This document shows positions 1 to 14,444 of a DNA stretch of 64,000 nt, piece by piece. The notes under the pieces were generated by a model, which saw nothing but the letters and a program-made list of their open reading frames with translations, did not search any database and was not told the DNA's origin. Source of the DNA: Megachile rotundata (lineage: Eukaryota; Arthropoda; Insecta; Hymenoptera; Megachilidae); assembly GCF_050947335.1 (NCBI RefSeq), contig NW_027474077.1, forward strand, positions 1-64,000. Reading direction: 5' to 3'. Numbering within the stretch: position 1 is the first letter of the stretch; every line of letters starts with the position of its first letter. Position numbers and translations under genes: made by a program.

Positions 1-77
1 TCGAACGACAATTACTATACTTATTACACTTATTATTATCAATCTAACTCATATTATTAGCCATACTATGCTTATAT
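1..77. repeat. Partial monomer at the left window edge
   Basis: The window opens at monomer position 7 and this copy runs 77 bases to the next monomer start at 78. It carries C at position 8, so the core reads GATCGATCG when the matching copies at 1738 and 8295 are used to supply the missing bases. The array continues beyond the window, so this is not an array edge. Confidence 0.95.
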
Positions 78-3000
78 GATCGATAGTACGACAATTACTA
101 TACTCATTGCTCTTACTATTATCAATCTAACTCATATTATTAACCATATTATGCAATTATGATCGATAGAACGACAATTACTATACTTATTACACTTATT
201 ATTATCAATCTAACTCATATTATTAGCCATATTATGCTTATATGATCGATAGAATGACAATTACTATACTTATTACTCTTATTATTATCATTCTAACTCA
301 TGCTATTAGCCATATTATGCTTATATGATCGATAGAACTACAATTACTATACTCATTACTCTTATTATTATCAATCTAACTCATATTATTAGCCATATTA
401 TGCTTATATGATCGATAGAACGACAATTACTATACTCACTACTCTTAGTATTATCAATCTAAGTCATATTATTAGCCATATGATGCTTATATGATCGATA
501 GAACGACAATTACTATACTTATTACACTTATTATTATCAATCTAACTCATATTATTAGCCATATTATGCTTATATGATCGATAGAACGAGAATTACTATA
601 CTCACTACTCTTAGTATTATCAATCTAACTCATATTATTAGTCATATTATGCTTATATTATCGGTAGAACGACAATTACTATACTTATTACTGTTATTAT
701 TATCAATCTAACTCATATTATTAGCCATATTATGCTTAAATGATCGATAGAATGAGAATTACTATACTCACTACTCTTAGTATTATCACTCTAACTCATA
801 TTATTAGCCATATTATGCTTATATGATCGAGAGAACGACAATTACTATACTTATTACTCTTATAGTTATCAATCTAACTCATATTATTAGCCATATTATG
901 CTTATATGATCGATAGAATGACAATTACTATACTTATTACTCTTATTATTATCATTCTAACTCATGCTATTAGCCATATTATGGTTATATGATCGATATA
1001 ACGACAATTACTATACTTATTACTCTTATTATTATCAATCTAACTCATATTATTAACCATATTATGCAGATATGATCGATAGAACTACAATTACTATACT
1101 CATTACTCTTATTATTATCAATCTAACTCATATTATTAGCCATATTATGCTTATATGATCGATAGAACGACAATTACTATACTCACTACTCTTAGTATTA
1201 TCAATCTAAGTCATATTATTAGCCATATGATGCTTATATGATCGATAGAACGACAATTACTATACTTATTACTCTTATTATTATCATTCTAACTCATATT
1301 ATTAACCATATTAAGCAGATATGAACGATAGAGCTACAATTGCTGTACTCATTACTCTTATTATTATCAATCTAACTCATATTATTAGCCATATGATGCT
1401 TATATGATCGATAGAACGACAATTACTATACTTATTACACTTATTATTATCAATCAAATATATATTATTAGCCATATTATGCTTATATGATCGATAGACT
1501 GACAATTACTATACTTATTACTCTTATTATTATCAATCTAACTCATATTATTAGCCATATTGTGCTTATATGAGCGATAGAACGACAATTACTATATTTA
1601 TTGCACTCACTATTATCAATCTAACTCACATTATTAGCCATATTATGCTTATATGATCGATAGTACGACAATTACTATACTCATTACTCTTATTATTATC
1701 AATCTAACTCATATTATTAACCATATTATGCAGATATGATCGATCGAACGACAATTACTATACTTATTACACTTATTATTATCAATCTAACTCATATTAT
1801 TAGCCATACTATGCTTATATGATCGATAGTACGACAATTACTATACTCATTGCTCTTACTATTATCAATCTAACTCATATTATTAACCATATTATGCAAT
1901 TATGATCGATAGAACGACAATTGCTATACTTATTACACTTATTATTATCAATCTAACTCATATTATTAGCCATATTATGCTTATATGATCGATAGAATGA
2001 CAATTACTATACTTATTACTCTTATTATTATCATTCTAACTCATGCTATTAGCCATATTATGGTTATATGATCGATATAACGACAATTACTATACTTATT
2101 ACTCTTATTATTATCAATCTAACTCATATTATTAACCATATTATGCAGATATGATCGATAGAACTACAATTACTATACTCATTACTCTTATTATTATCAA
2201 TCTAACTAATATTATTAACCATATTATGCAGATATGATCGATAGAACTACAATTACTATACTCATTACTCTTATTATTATCAATCTAACTCATATTATTA
2301 GCCATATTATGCTTATATGATCGATAGAACGACAATTACTATACTCACTACTCTTAGTATTATCAATCTAAGTCATATTATTAGCCATATGATGCTTATA
2401 TGATCGATAGAACGACAATTACTATACTTATTACACTTATTATTATCAATCTAACTCATATTATTAGCCATATTATGCTTATATGATCGATAGAACGAGA
2501 ATTACTATACTCACTACTCTTAGTATTATCAATCTAACTCATATTATTAGTCATATTATGCTTATATTATCGATAGAACGACAATTACTATACTTATTAC
2601 TGTTATTATTATCAATCTAACTCATATTATTAGCCATATTATGCTTAAATGATCGATAGAACGACAATTACTATACTTATTACTCTTATTATTATCAATC
2701 TAACTCGTATTATTAGCCATATTATGCTTATATGATCGATAGAACGACAAATACTATACTTATTACTCTTATTATTATCAATCTAACTCATATTATTAGC
2801 CATATTATGCTTATATGATCGATAGAATGAGAATTACTATACTCACTACTCTTAGTATTATCACTCTAACTCATATTATTAGCCATATTATGCTTATATG
2901 ATCGAGAGAACGACAATTACTATACTTATTACTCTTATAGTTATCAATCTAACTCATATTATTAGCCATATTATGCTTATATGATCGATAGAATGAGAAT

Positions 3001-4056
3001 TACTATACTCACTACTCTTAGTATTATCACTCTAACTCATATTATTAGCCTTATTATGCTTATATGATCGATAGAACGACAATTACTGTACTTATTACTC
3101 TTATTATTATCAATCTAACTCATATTATTAGCCATATTATGCTGATCTGATCGATAGAACGACATTCACTATACTTATTACACTCACTATTATCAATCTA
3201 ACTCATATTATTAACCATATTATGCAGATATGATCGATAGAACGACAATTACTATACTTATTACTCTTATTATTATCATTCTAACTCATATTATTAACCA
3301 TATTATGCTTATATGATCGATAGAACGACAATTACTATACATATTACTCTTATTATTATCATTCTAACTCATATTATTAACCATATTAAGCAGATATGAT
3401 CGATAGAGCTACAATTACTGTACTCATTACTCTTATTATTATCAATCTAACTCATATTATTAGCCATATGATGCTTATATGATCGATAGAACGACAATTA
3501 CTATACTTATTACACTCATTATTATCAATCTAACTTATATTATTAGCCATATTATGCTTATATGATCGATAGACTGACAATTACTATACTTATTACTCTT
3601 ATTATTATCAATCTAACTCATATTATTAGCCATATTGTGCTTATATGAGCGATAGAACGACAATTACTATATTTATTGCACTCACTATTATCAATCTAAC
3701 TCACATTATTAGCCATATTATGCTTATATGATCGATAGTACGACAATTACTATACTCATTACTCTTATTATTATCAATCTAACTCATATTATTAACCATA
3801 TTATGAAGATATGATCGATCGAACGACAATTACTATACTTATTACACTTATTATTATCAATCTAACTCATATTATTAGCCATACTATGCTTATATGATCG
3901 ATAGTACGACAATTACTATACTCGTTGCTCTTACTATTATCAATCTAACTCATATTATTAACCATATCATGCAATTATGATCGATAGAACGACAATTACT
4001 ATACTTATTACACTTATTATTATCAATCTAACTCATATTATTAGCCATATTATGCT
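1..4056. repeat. 100-monomer-offset block, copy 1
   Basis: This stretch recurs at 8301-12,356, exactly 8,300 bases (100 monomers) downstream. Rare variants are shared at the expected places: TCGGTAG (661 and 8961), the TGAACGATAG monomer (1322 and 9622), CAATCAAATATATATT (1451 and 9751), CAATTGCTATAC (1919 and 10,219), CTCGTTGCTC (3921 and 12,221) and ATATCATGC (3964 and 12,264). No difference was seen in the lines compared. The first difference is base 4057 (T) against 12,357 (G). Confidence 0.9.
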
Positions 4057-4382
4057 TATATGATCGATAGAATGACAATTACTATACTTATTACTCTTAT
4101 TATTATCAATCTAACTCATGCTATTAGCCATATTATGGTTATATGATCGATATAACGACAATTACTATACTTATTACTCTTATTATTATCAATCTAACTC
4201 ATATTATTAACCATATTATGCAGATATGATCGATAGAACTACAATTACTATATTCATTACTCTTATTATTATCAATCTAACTCATATTATTAGCCATATT
4301 ATGCTTATATGATCGATAGAACGACAATTACTATACTCACTACTCTTAGTATTATCAATCTAACTCATATTATTAGCCATAT
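2586..4382. repeat. 23-monomer-offset block, copy 1
   Basis: This matches 4495-6291 at an offset of 1,909 bases (23 monomers). It contains the rare GCTGATCTG/ACATTCACT pair (3141) and ATGAAGATATG (3804). Three substitutions separate the copies: 3924 G against 5833 A, 4057 T against 5966 G, and 4229 A against 6138 G. The copies are separated by 112 bp of other monomers, so the arrangement is near-tandem. Confidence 0.85.
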
Positions 4383-4494
4383 TGTGCTTATATGAGCGAT
4401 AGAACGACAATTACTATATTTATTGCACTCACTATTATCAATCTAACTCACGTTATTAGCCATATTATGCTTATATGATCGATAGTACGACAAA

Positions 4495-6291
4495 TACTAT
4501 ACTTATTACTGTTATTATTATCAATCTAACTCATATTATTAGCCATATTATGCTTAAATGATCGATAGAACGACAATTACTATACTTATTACTCTTATTA
4601 TTATCAATCTAACTCGTATTATTAGCCATATTATGCTTATATGATCGATAGAACGACAAATACTATACTTATTACTCTTATTATTATCAATCTAACTCAT
4701 ATTATTAGCCATATTATGCTTATATGATCGATAGAATGAGAATTACTATACTCACTACTCTTAGTATTATCACTCTAACTCATATTATTAGCCATATTAT
4801 GCTTATATGATCGAGAGAACGACAATTACTATACTTATTACTCTTATAGTTATCAATCTAACTCATATTATTAGCCATATTATGCTTATATGATCGATAG
4901 AATGAGAATTACTATACTCACTACTCTTAGTATTATCACTCTAACTCATATTATTAGCCTTATTATGCTTATATGATCGATAGAACGACAATTACTGTAC
5001 TTATTACTCTTATTATTATCAATCTAACTCATATTATTAGCCATATTATGCTGATCTGATCGATAGAACGACATTCACTATACTTATTACACTCACTATT
5101 ATCAATCTAACTCATATTATTAACCATATTATGCAGATATGATCGATAGAACGACAATTACTATACTTATTACTCTTATTATTATCATTCTAACTCATAT
5201 TATTAACCATATTATGCTTATATGATCGATAGAACGACAATTACTATACATATTACTCTTATTATTATCATTCTAACTCATATTATTAACCATATTAAGC
5301 AGATATGATCGATAGAGCTACAATTACTGTACTCATTACTCTTATTATTATCAATCTAACTCATATTATTAGCCATATGATGCTTATATGATCGATAGAA
5401 CGACAATTACTATACTTATTACACTCATTATTATCAATCTAACTTATATTATTAGCCATATTATGCTTATATGATCGATAGACTGACAATTACTATACTT
5501 ATTACTCTTATTATTATCAATCTAACTCATATTATTAGCCATATTGTGCTTATATGAGCGATAGAACGACAATTACTATATTTATTGCACTCACTATTAT
5601 CAATCTAACTCACATTATTAGCCATATTATGCTTATATGATCGATAGTACGACAATTACTATACTCATTACTCTTATTATTATCAATCTAACTCATATTA
5701 TTAACCATATTATGAAGATATGATCGATCGAACGACAATTACTATACTTATTACACTTATTATTATCAATCTAACTCATATTATTAGCCATACTATGCTT
5801 ATATGATCGATAGTACGACAATTACTATACTCATTGCTCTTACTATTATCAATCTAACTCATATTATTAACCATATCATGCAATTATGATCGATAGAACG
5901 ACAATTACTATACTTATTACACTTATTATTATCAATCTAACTCATATTATTAGCCATATTATGCTGATATGATCGATAGAATGACAATTACTATACTTAT
6001 TACTCTTATTATTATCAATCTAACTCATGCTATTAGCCATATTATGGTTATATGATCGATATAACGACAATTACTATACTTATTACTCTTATTATTATCA
6101 ATCTAACTCATATTATTAACCATATTATGCAGATATGGTCGATAGAACTACAATTACTATATTCATTACTCTTATTATTATCAATCTAACTCATATTATT
6201 AGCCATATTATGCTTATATGATCGATAGAACGACAATTACTATACTCACTACTCTTAGTATTATCAATCTAACTCATATTATTAGCCATAT
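4495..6291. repeat. 23-monomer-offset block, copy 2
   Basis: This is the second copy of 2586-4382, beginning after the AAATAC difference at 4494 and ending where ATGATG replaces ATTGTG at 6292. It carries the GCTGATATG and GATATGGTCG variants that reappear at 12,357 and 12,522, so this version, not copy 1, is the nearer relative of that later region. Confidence 0.85.
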
Positions 6292-6810
6292 GATGCTTAT
6301 ATGATCGATAGAACGACAATTACTATACTTATCACACTTATTATTATCAATCTAACTTATATTATTAGCCATATTATGCTTATATGATCGATAGAACGAC
6401 AATTACTATACTTATTACTCTTATTATTATCAATCTAACTCATATTATTAGCCATATTGTGCTTATATGAGCGATAGAACGTCAATTACTATATTTATTA
6501 CACTCACTATTATCAATCTAACTCATATTATTAACCATATTATGCAGATATGATCGATAGAACGACAATTACTATACTTATTACTCTTATTATTATCATT
6601 CTAACTCATATTATTAACCATATTAAGCAGATATGATCGATAGAGCTACAATTACTGTACTCATTACTCTTATTATTATCAATCTAACTCATATTATTAG
6701 CCATATGATGCTTATATGAGCGATAGAACGACAATTACTATATTTATTGCACTCACTATTATCAATCTAACTCACATTATTAGCCATATTATGCTTATAT
6801 GATCGATAGT

Positions 6811-8287
6811 ACGACAATTACTATACTCACTACTCTTAGTATTATCAATCTAAGTCATATTATTAGCCATATGATGCTTATATGATCGATAGAACGACAA
6901 TTACTATACTTATTACACTTATTATTATCAATCTAACTCATATTATTAGCCATATTATGCTTATATGATCGATAGAACGAGAATTACTATACTCACTACT
7001 CTTAGTATTATCAATCTAACTCATATTATTAGTCATATTATGCTTATATTATCGATAGAACGACAATTACTATACTTATTACTGTTATTATTATCAATCT
7101 AACTCATATTATTAGCCATATTATGCTTAAATGATCGATAGAACGACAATTACTATACTTATTACTCTTATTATTATCAATCTAACTCGTATTATTAGCC
7201 ATATTATGCTTATATGATCGATAGAACGACAAATACTATACTTATTACTCTTATTATTATCAATCTAACTCATATTATTAGCCATATTATGCTTATATGA
7301 TCGATAGAATGAGAATTACTATACTCACTACTCTTAGTATTATCACTCTAACTCATATTATTAGCCATATTATGCTTATATGATCGAGAGAACGACAATT
7401 ACTATACTTATTACTCTTATAGTTATCAATCTAACTCATATTATTAGCCATATTATGCTTATATGATCGATAGAATGAGAATTACTATACTCACTACTCT
7501 TAGTATTATCACTCTAACTCATATTATTAGCCTTATTATGCTTATATGATCGATAGAACGACAATTACTGTACTTATTACTCTTATTATTATCAATCTAA
7601 CTCATATTATTAGCCATATTATGCTGATCTGATCGATAGAACGACATTCACTATACTTATTACACTCACTATTATCAATCTAACTCATATTATTAACCAT
7701 ATTATGCAGATATGATCGATAGAACGACAATTACTATACTTATTACTCTTATTATTATCATTCTAACTCATATTATTAACCATATTATGCTTATATGATC
7801 GATAGAACGACAATTACTATACATATTACTCTTATTATTATCATTCTAACTCATATTATTAACCATATTAAGCAGATATGATCGATAGAGCTACAATTAC
7901 TGTACTCATTACTCTTATTATTATCAATCTAACTCATATTATTAGCCATATGATGCTTATATGATCGATAGAACGACAATTACTATACTTATTACACTCA
8001 TTATTATCAATCTAACTTATATTATTAGCCATATTATGCTTATATGATCGATAGACTGACAATTACTATACTTATTACTCTTATTATTATCAATCTAACT
8101 CATATTATTAGCCATATTGTGCTTATATGAGCGATAGAACGACAATTACTATATTTATTGCACTCACTATTATCAGTCTAACTCACATTATTAGCCATAT
8201 TATGCTTATATGATCGATAGTACGACAATTACTATACTCATTACTCTTATTATTATCAATCTAACTCATATTATTAACCATATTATG
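6811..8287. repeat. 54-monomer-offset copy of 2329-3805
   Basis: This matches 2329-3805 at an offset of 4,482 bases (54 monomers), beginning after T6810 against A2328 and ending before C8288 against A3806. One substitution was seen inside: 8176 G (TATCAGTC) against 3694 A. The copy of the left-edge block follows directly at 8301, so the region is a mosaic of earlier array segments. The stretch 6292-6810 between blocks holds the same 83-bp monomers and nothing else. Confidence 0.8.
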
Positions 8288-8300
8288 CAGATATGATCGA

Positions 8301-11300
8301 TCGAACGACAATTACTATACTTATTACACTTATTATTATCAATCTAACTCATATTATTAGCCATACTATGCTTATATGATCGATAGTACGACAATTACTA
8401 TACTCATTGCTCTTACTATTATCAATCTAACTCATATTATTAACCATATTATGCAATTATGATCGATAGAACGACAATTACTATACTTATTACACTTATT
8501 ATTATCAATCTAACTCATATTATTAGCCATATTATGCTTATATGATCGATAGAATGACAATTACTATACTTATTACTCTTATTATTATCATTCTAACTCA
8601 TGCTATTAGCCATATTATGCTTATATGATCGATAGAACTACAATTACTATACTCATTACTCTTATTATTATCAATCTAACTCATATTATTAGCCATATTA
8701 TGCTTATATGATCGATAGAACGACAATTACTATACTCACTACTCTTAGTATTATCAATCTAAGTCATATTATTAGCCATATGATGCTTATATGATCGATA
8801 GAACGACAATTACTATACTTATTACACTTATTATTATCAATCTAACTCATATTATTAGCCATATTATGCTTATATGATCGATAGAACGAGAATTACTATA
8901 CTCACTACTCTTAGTATTATCAATCTAACTCATATTATTAGTCATATTATGCTTATATTATCGGTAGAACGACAATTACTATACTTATTACTGTTATTAT
9001 TATCAATCTAACTCATATTATTAGCCATATTATGCTTAAATGATCGATAGAATGAGAATTACTATACTCACTACTCTTAGTATTATCACTCTAACTCATA
9101 TTATTAGCCATATTATGCTTATATGATCGAGAGAACGACAATTACTATACTTATTACTCTTATAGTTATCAATCTAACTCATATTATTAGCCATATTATG
9201 CTTATATGATCGATAGAATGACAATTACTATACTTATTACTCTTATTATTATCATTCTAACTCATGCTATTAGCCATATTATGGTTATATGATCGATATA
9301 ACGACAATTACTATACTTATTACTCTTATTATTATCAATCTAACTCATATTATTAACCATATTATGCAGATATGATCGATAGAACTACAATTACTATACT
9401 CATTACTCTTATTATTATCAATCTAACTCATATTATTAGCCATATTATGCTTATATGATCGATAGAACGACAATTACTATACTCACTACTCTTAGTATTA
9501 TCAATCTAAGTCATATTATTAGCCATATGATGCTTATATGATCGATAGAACGACAATTACTATACTTATTACTCTTATTATTATCATTCTAACTCATATT
9601 ATTAACCATATTAAGCAGATATGAACGATAGAGCTACAATTGCTGTACTCATTACTCTTATTATTATCAATCTAACTCATATTATTAGCCATATGATGCT
9701 TATATGATCGATAGAACGACAATTACTATACTTATTACACTTATTATTATCAATCAAATATATATTATTAGCCATATTATGCTTATATGATCGATAGACT
9801 GACAATTACTATACTTATTACTCTTATTATTATCAATCTAACTCATATTATTAGCCATATTGTGCTTATATGAGCGATAGAACGACAATTACTATATTTA
9901 TTGCACTCACTATTATCAATCTAACTCACATTATTAGCCATATTATGCTTATATGATCGATAGTACGACAATTACTATACTCATTACTCTTATTATTATC
10001 AATCTAACTCATATTATTAACCATATTATGCAGATATGATCGATCGAACGACAATTACTATACTTATTACACTTATTATTATCAATCTAACTCATATTAT
10101 TAGCCATACTATGCTTATATGATCGATAGTACGACAATTACTATACTCATTGCTCTTACTATTATCAATCTAACTCATATTATTAACCATATTATGCAAT
10201 TATGATCGATAGAACGACAATTGCTATACTTATTACACTTATTATTATCAATCTAACTCATATTATTAGCCATATTATGCTTATATGATCGATAGAATGA
10301 CAATTACTATACTTATTACTCTTATTATTATCATTCTAACTCATGCTATTAGCCATATTATGGTTATATGATCGATATAACGACAATTACTATACTTATT
10401 ACTCTTATTATTATCAATCTAACTCATATTATTAACCATATTATGCAGATATGATCGATAGAACTACAATTACTATACTCATTACTCTTATTATTATCAA
10501 TCTAACTAATATTATTAACCATATTATGCAGATATGATCGATAGAACTACAATTACTATACTCATTACTCTTATTATTATCAATCTAACTCATATTATTA
10601 GCCATATTATGCTTATATGATCGATAGAACGACAATTACTATACTCACTACTCTTAGTATTATCAATCTAAGTCATATTATTAGCCATATGATGCTTATA
10701 TGATCGATAGAACGACAATTACTATACTTATTACACTTATTATTATCAATCTAACTCATATTATTAGCCATATTATGCTTATATGATCGATAGAACGAGA
10801 ATTACTATACTCACTACTCTTAGTATTATCAATCTAACTCATATTATTAGTCATATTATGCTTATATTATCGATAGAACGACAATTACTATACTTATTAC
10901 TGTTATTATTATCAATCTAACTCATATTATTAGCCATATTATGCTTAAATGATCGATAGAACGACAATTACTATACTTATTACTCTTATTATTATCAATC
11001 TAACTCGTATTATTAGCCATATTATGCTTATATGATCGATAGAACGACAAATACTATACTTATTACTCTTATTATTATCAATCTAACTCATATTATTAGC
11101 CATATTATGCTTATATGATCGATAGAATGAGAATTACTATACTCACTACTCTTAGTATTATCACTCTAACTCATATTATTAGCCATATTATGCTTATATG
11201 ATCGAGAGAACGACAATTACTATACTTATTACTCTTATAGTTATCAATCTAACTCATATTATTAGCCATATTATGCTTATATGATCGATAGAATGAGAAT

Positions 11301-12356
11301 TACTATACTCACTACTCTTAGTATTATCACTCTAACTCATATTATTAGCCTTATTATGCTTATATGATCGATAGAACGACAATTACTGTACTTATTACTC
11401 TTATTATTATCAATCTAACTCATATTATTAGCCATATTATGCTGATCTGATCGATAGAACGACATTCACTATACTTATTACACTCACTATTATCAATCTA
11501 ACTCATATTATTAACCATATTATGCAGATATGATCGATAGAACGACAATTACTATACTTATTACTCTTATTATTATCATTCTAACTCATATTATTAACCA
11601 TATTATGCTTATATGATCGATAGAACGACAATTACTATACATATTACTCTTATTATTATCATTCTAACTCATATTATTAACCATATTAAGCAGATATGAT
11701 CGATAGAGCTACAATTACTGTACTCATTACTCTTATTATTATCAATCTAACTCATATTATTAGCCATATGATGCTTATATGATCGATAGAACGACAATTA
11801 CTATACTTATTACACTCATTATTATCAATCTAACTTATATTATTAGCCATATTATGCTTATATGATCGATAGACTGACAATTACTATACTTATTACTCTT
11901 ATTATTATCAATCTAACTCATATTATTAGCCATATTGTGCTTATATGAGCGATAGAACGACAATTACTATATTTATTGCACTCACTATTATCAATCTAAC
12001 TCACATTATTAGCCATATTATGCTTATATGATCGATAGTACGACAATTACTATACTCATTACTCTTATTATTATCAATCTAACTCATATTATTAACCATA
12101 TTATGAAGATATGATCGATCGAACGACAATTACTATACTTATTACACTTATTATTATCAATCTAACTCATATTATTAGCCATACTATGCTTATATGATCG
12201 ATAGTACGACAATTACTATACTCGTTGCTCTTACTATTATCAATCTAACTCATATTATTAACCATATCATGCAATTATGATCGATAGAACGACAATTACT
12301 ATACTTATTACACTTATTATTATCAATCTAACTCATATTATTAGCCATATTATGCT
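8301..12356. repeat. 100-monomer-offset block, copy 2
   Basis: This is the second copy of 1-4056. Just past it the sequence stops matching at offset 8,300 and instead matches 5966 onward at offset 6,391 (77 monomers), sharing GCTGATATG and the rare AGATATGGTCG (6131 and 12,522). The switch lies between 12,224 and 12,357. The true left end of the duplication is unknown because copy 1 runs off the window. Confidence 0.9.
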
Positions 12357-13855
12357 GATATGATCGATAGAATGACAATTACTATACTTATTACTCTTAT
12401 TATTATCAATCTAACTCATGCTATTAGCCATATTATGGTTATATGATCGATATAACGACAATTACTATACTTATTACTCTTATTATTATCAATCTAACTC
12501 ATATTATTAACCATATTATGCAGATATGGTCGATAGAACTACAATTACTATATTCATTACTCTTATTATTATCAATCTAACTCATATTATTAGCCATATT
12601 ATGCTTATATGATCGATAGAACGACAATTACTATACTCACTACTCTTAGTATTATCAATCTAACTCATATTATTAGCCATATGATGCTTATATGATCGAT
12701 AGAACGACAATTACTATACTTATCACACTTATTATTATCAATCTAACTTATATTATTAGCCATATTATGCTTATATGATCGATAGAACGACAATTACTAT
12801 ACTTATTACTCTTATTATTATCAATCTAACTCATATTATTAGCCATATTGTGCTTATATGAGCGATAGAACGTCAATTACTATATTTATTACACTCACTA
12901 TTATCAATCTAACTCATATTATTAACCATATTATGCAGATATGATCGATAGAACGACAATTACTATACTTATTACTCTTATTATTATCATTCTAACTCAT
13001 ATTATTAACCATATTAAGCAGATATGATCGATAGAGCTACAATTACTGTACTCATTACTCTTATTATTATCAATCTAACTCATATTATTAGCCATATGAT
13101 GCTTATATGAGCGATAGAACGACAATTACTATATTTATTGCACTCACTATTATCAATCTAACTCACATTATTAGCCATATTATGCTTATATGATCGATAG
13201 TACGACAATTACTATACTCATTACTCTTATTATTATCAATCTAACTCATATTATTAACCATATTATGCAGATATGATCGATCGAACGACAATTACTATAC
13301 TTATTACACTTATTATTATCAATCTAACTCATATTATTAGCCATACTATGCTTATATGATCGATAGTACGACAATTACTATACTCATTGCTCTTACTATT
13401 ATCAATCTAACTCATATTATTAACCATATTATGCAATTATGATCGATAGAACGACAATTACTATACTTATTACACTTATTATTATCAATCTAACTCATAT
13501 TATTAGCCATATTATGCTTATATGATCGATAGAATGACAATTACTATACTTATTACTCTTATTATTATCATTCTAACTCATGCTATTAGCCATATTATGG
13601 TTATATGATCGATATAACGACAATTACTATACTTATTACTCTTATTATTATCAATCTAACTCATATTATTAGCCATATTATGCTTATATGATCGATAGAA
13701 CGACAATTACTATACTCACTACTCTTAGTATTATCAATCTAAGTCATATTATTAGCCATATGATGCTTATATGATCGATAGAACGACAATTACTATACTT
13801 ATTACACTTATTATTATCAATCTAACTTATATTATTAGCCATATTATGCTTATAT

Positions 13856-13938
13856 GATCGATAGAACGACAATTACTATACTTATTACTCTTATTATTAT
13901 CAATCTAACTCATATTATTAGCCATATTATGCTTATAT
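13856..13938. repeat. Reference monomer matching the majority sequence
   Basis: This monomer matches the majority base at every position and serves as the numbering reference for all other entries. It contains two CpG dinucleotides (positions 4-5 and 12-13), an overlapping GATC and ATCGAT at 1-7, and no G between positions 14 and 65 on the given strand. Two short internal direct repeats are visible: CTTATTA at 26-32 and 35-41, and CATATTAT at 56-63 and 68-75. Confidence 0.95.
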
Positions 13939-14436
13939 GATCGATAGAACGACAATTACTATACTCGCTACTCTTAGTATTATCAATCAAACTCATATTA
14001 TTAGCCATATTATGCTTATATTATCGATAGAACGACAATTACTATACTTATTACTGTTATTATTATCAATCTAACTCATATTATTAGCCATATTATGCTT
14101 ATATGATCGATGGAATGAGAATTACTGTACTCACTACTCTTAGTATTATCACTCTAACTCATATTATTAGCCATATTATGCTTATATGATCCAGAGAACG
14201 ACAATTACTATACTTATTACTCTTATTATTATCAATCTAACTCATATTATTAACCATATTATGCAGATATGATCGATAGAACTACAATTACTATACTCAT
14301 TACTCTTATTATTATCAATCTAACTCATATTATTAGCCATATTATGCTTAAATGATCGATAGAACTACAATTACTATACTCATTACTCTTAGTATTATCA
14401 ATCTAACTCATATTATTAGCCATATTATGCTTATAT

Positions 14437-14444
14437 TATCGATA
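14437..14444. promoter_or_regulatory. TATCGATA palindrome, a DRE-like candidate protein site
   Basis: The eight bases TATCGATA occur here and at the same place in every monomer with G1T, for example 18,836-18,843 in the duplicated block. In insects this exact sequence is the DNA replication-related element bound by DREF, and CGATA is the core bound by BEAF-32. That is known for Drosophila; whether this species has those proteins is unknown. The standard monomer reads GATCGATA, one base away. Function here is inference only. Confidence 0.3.
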
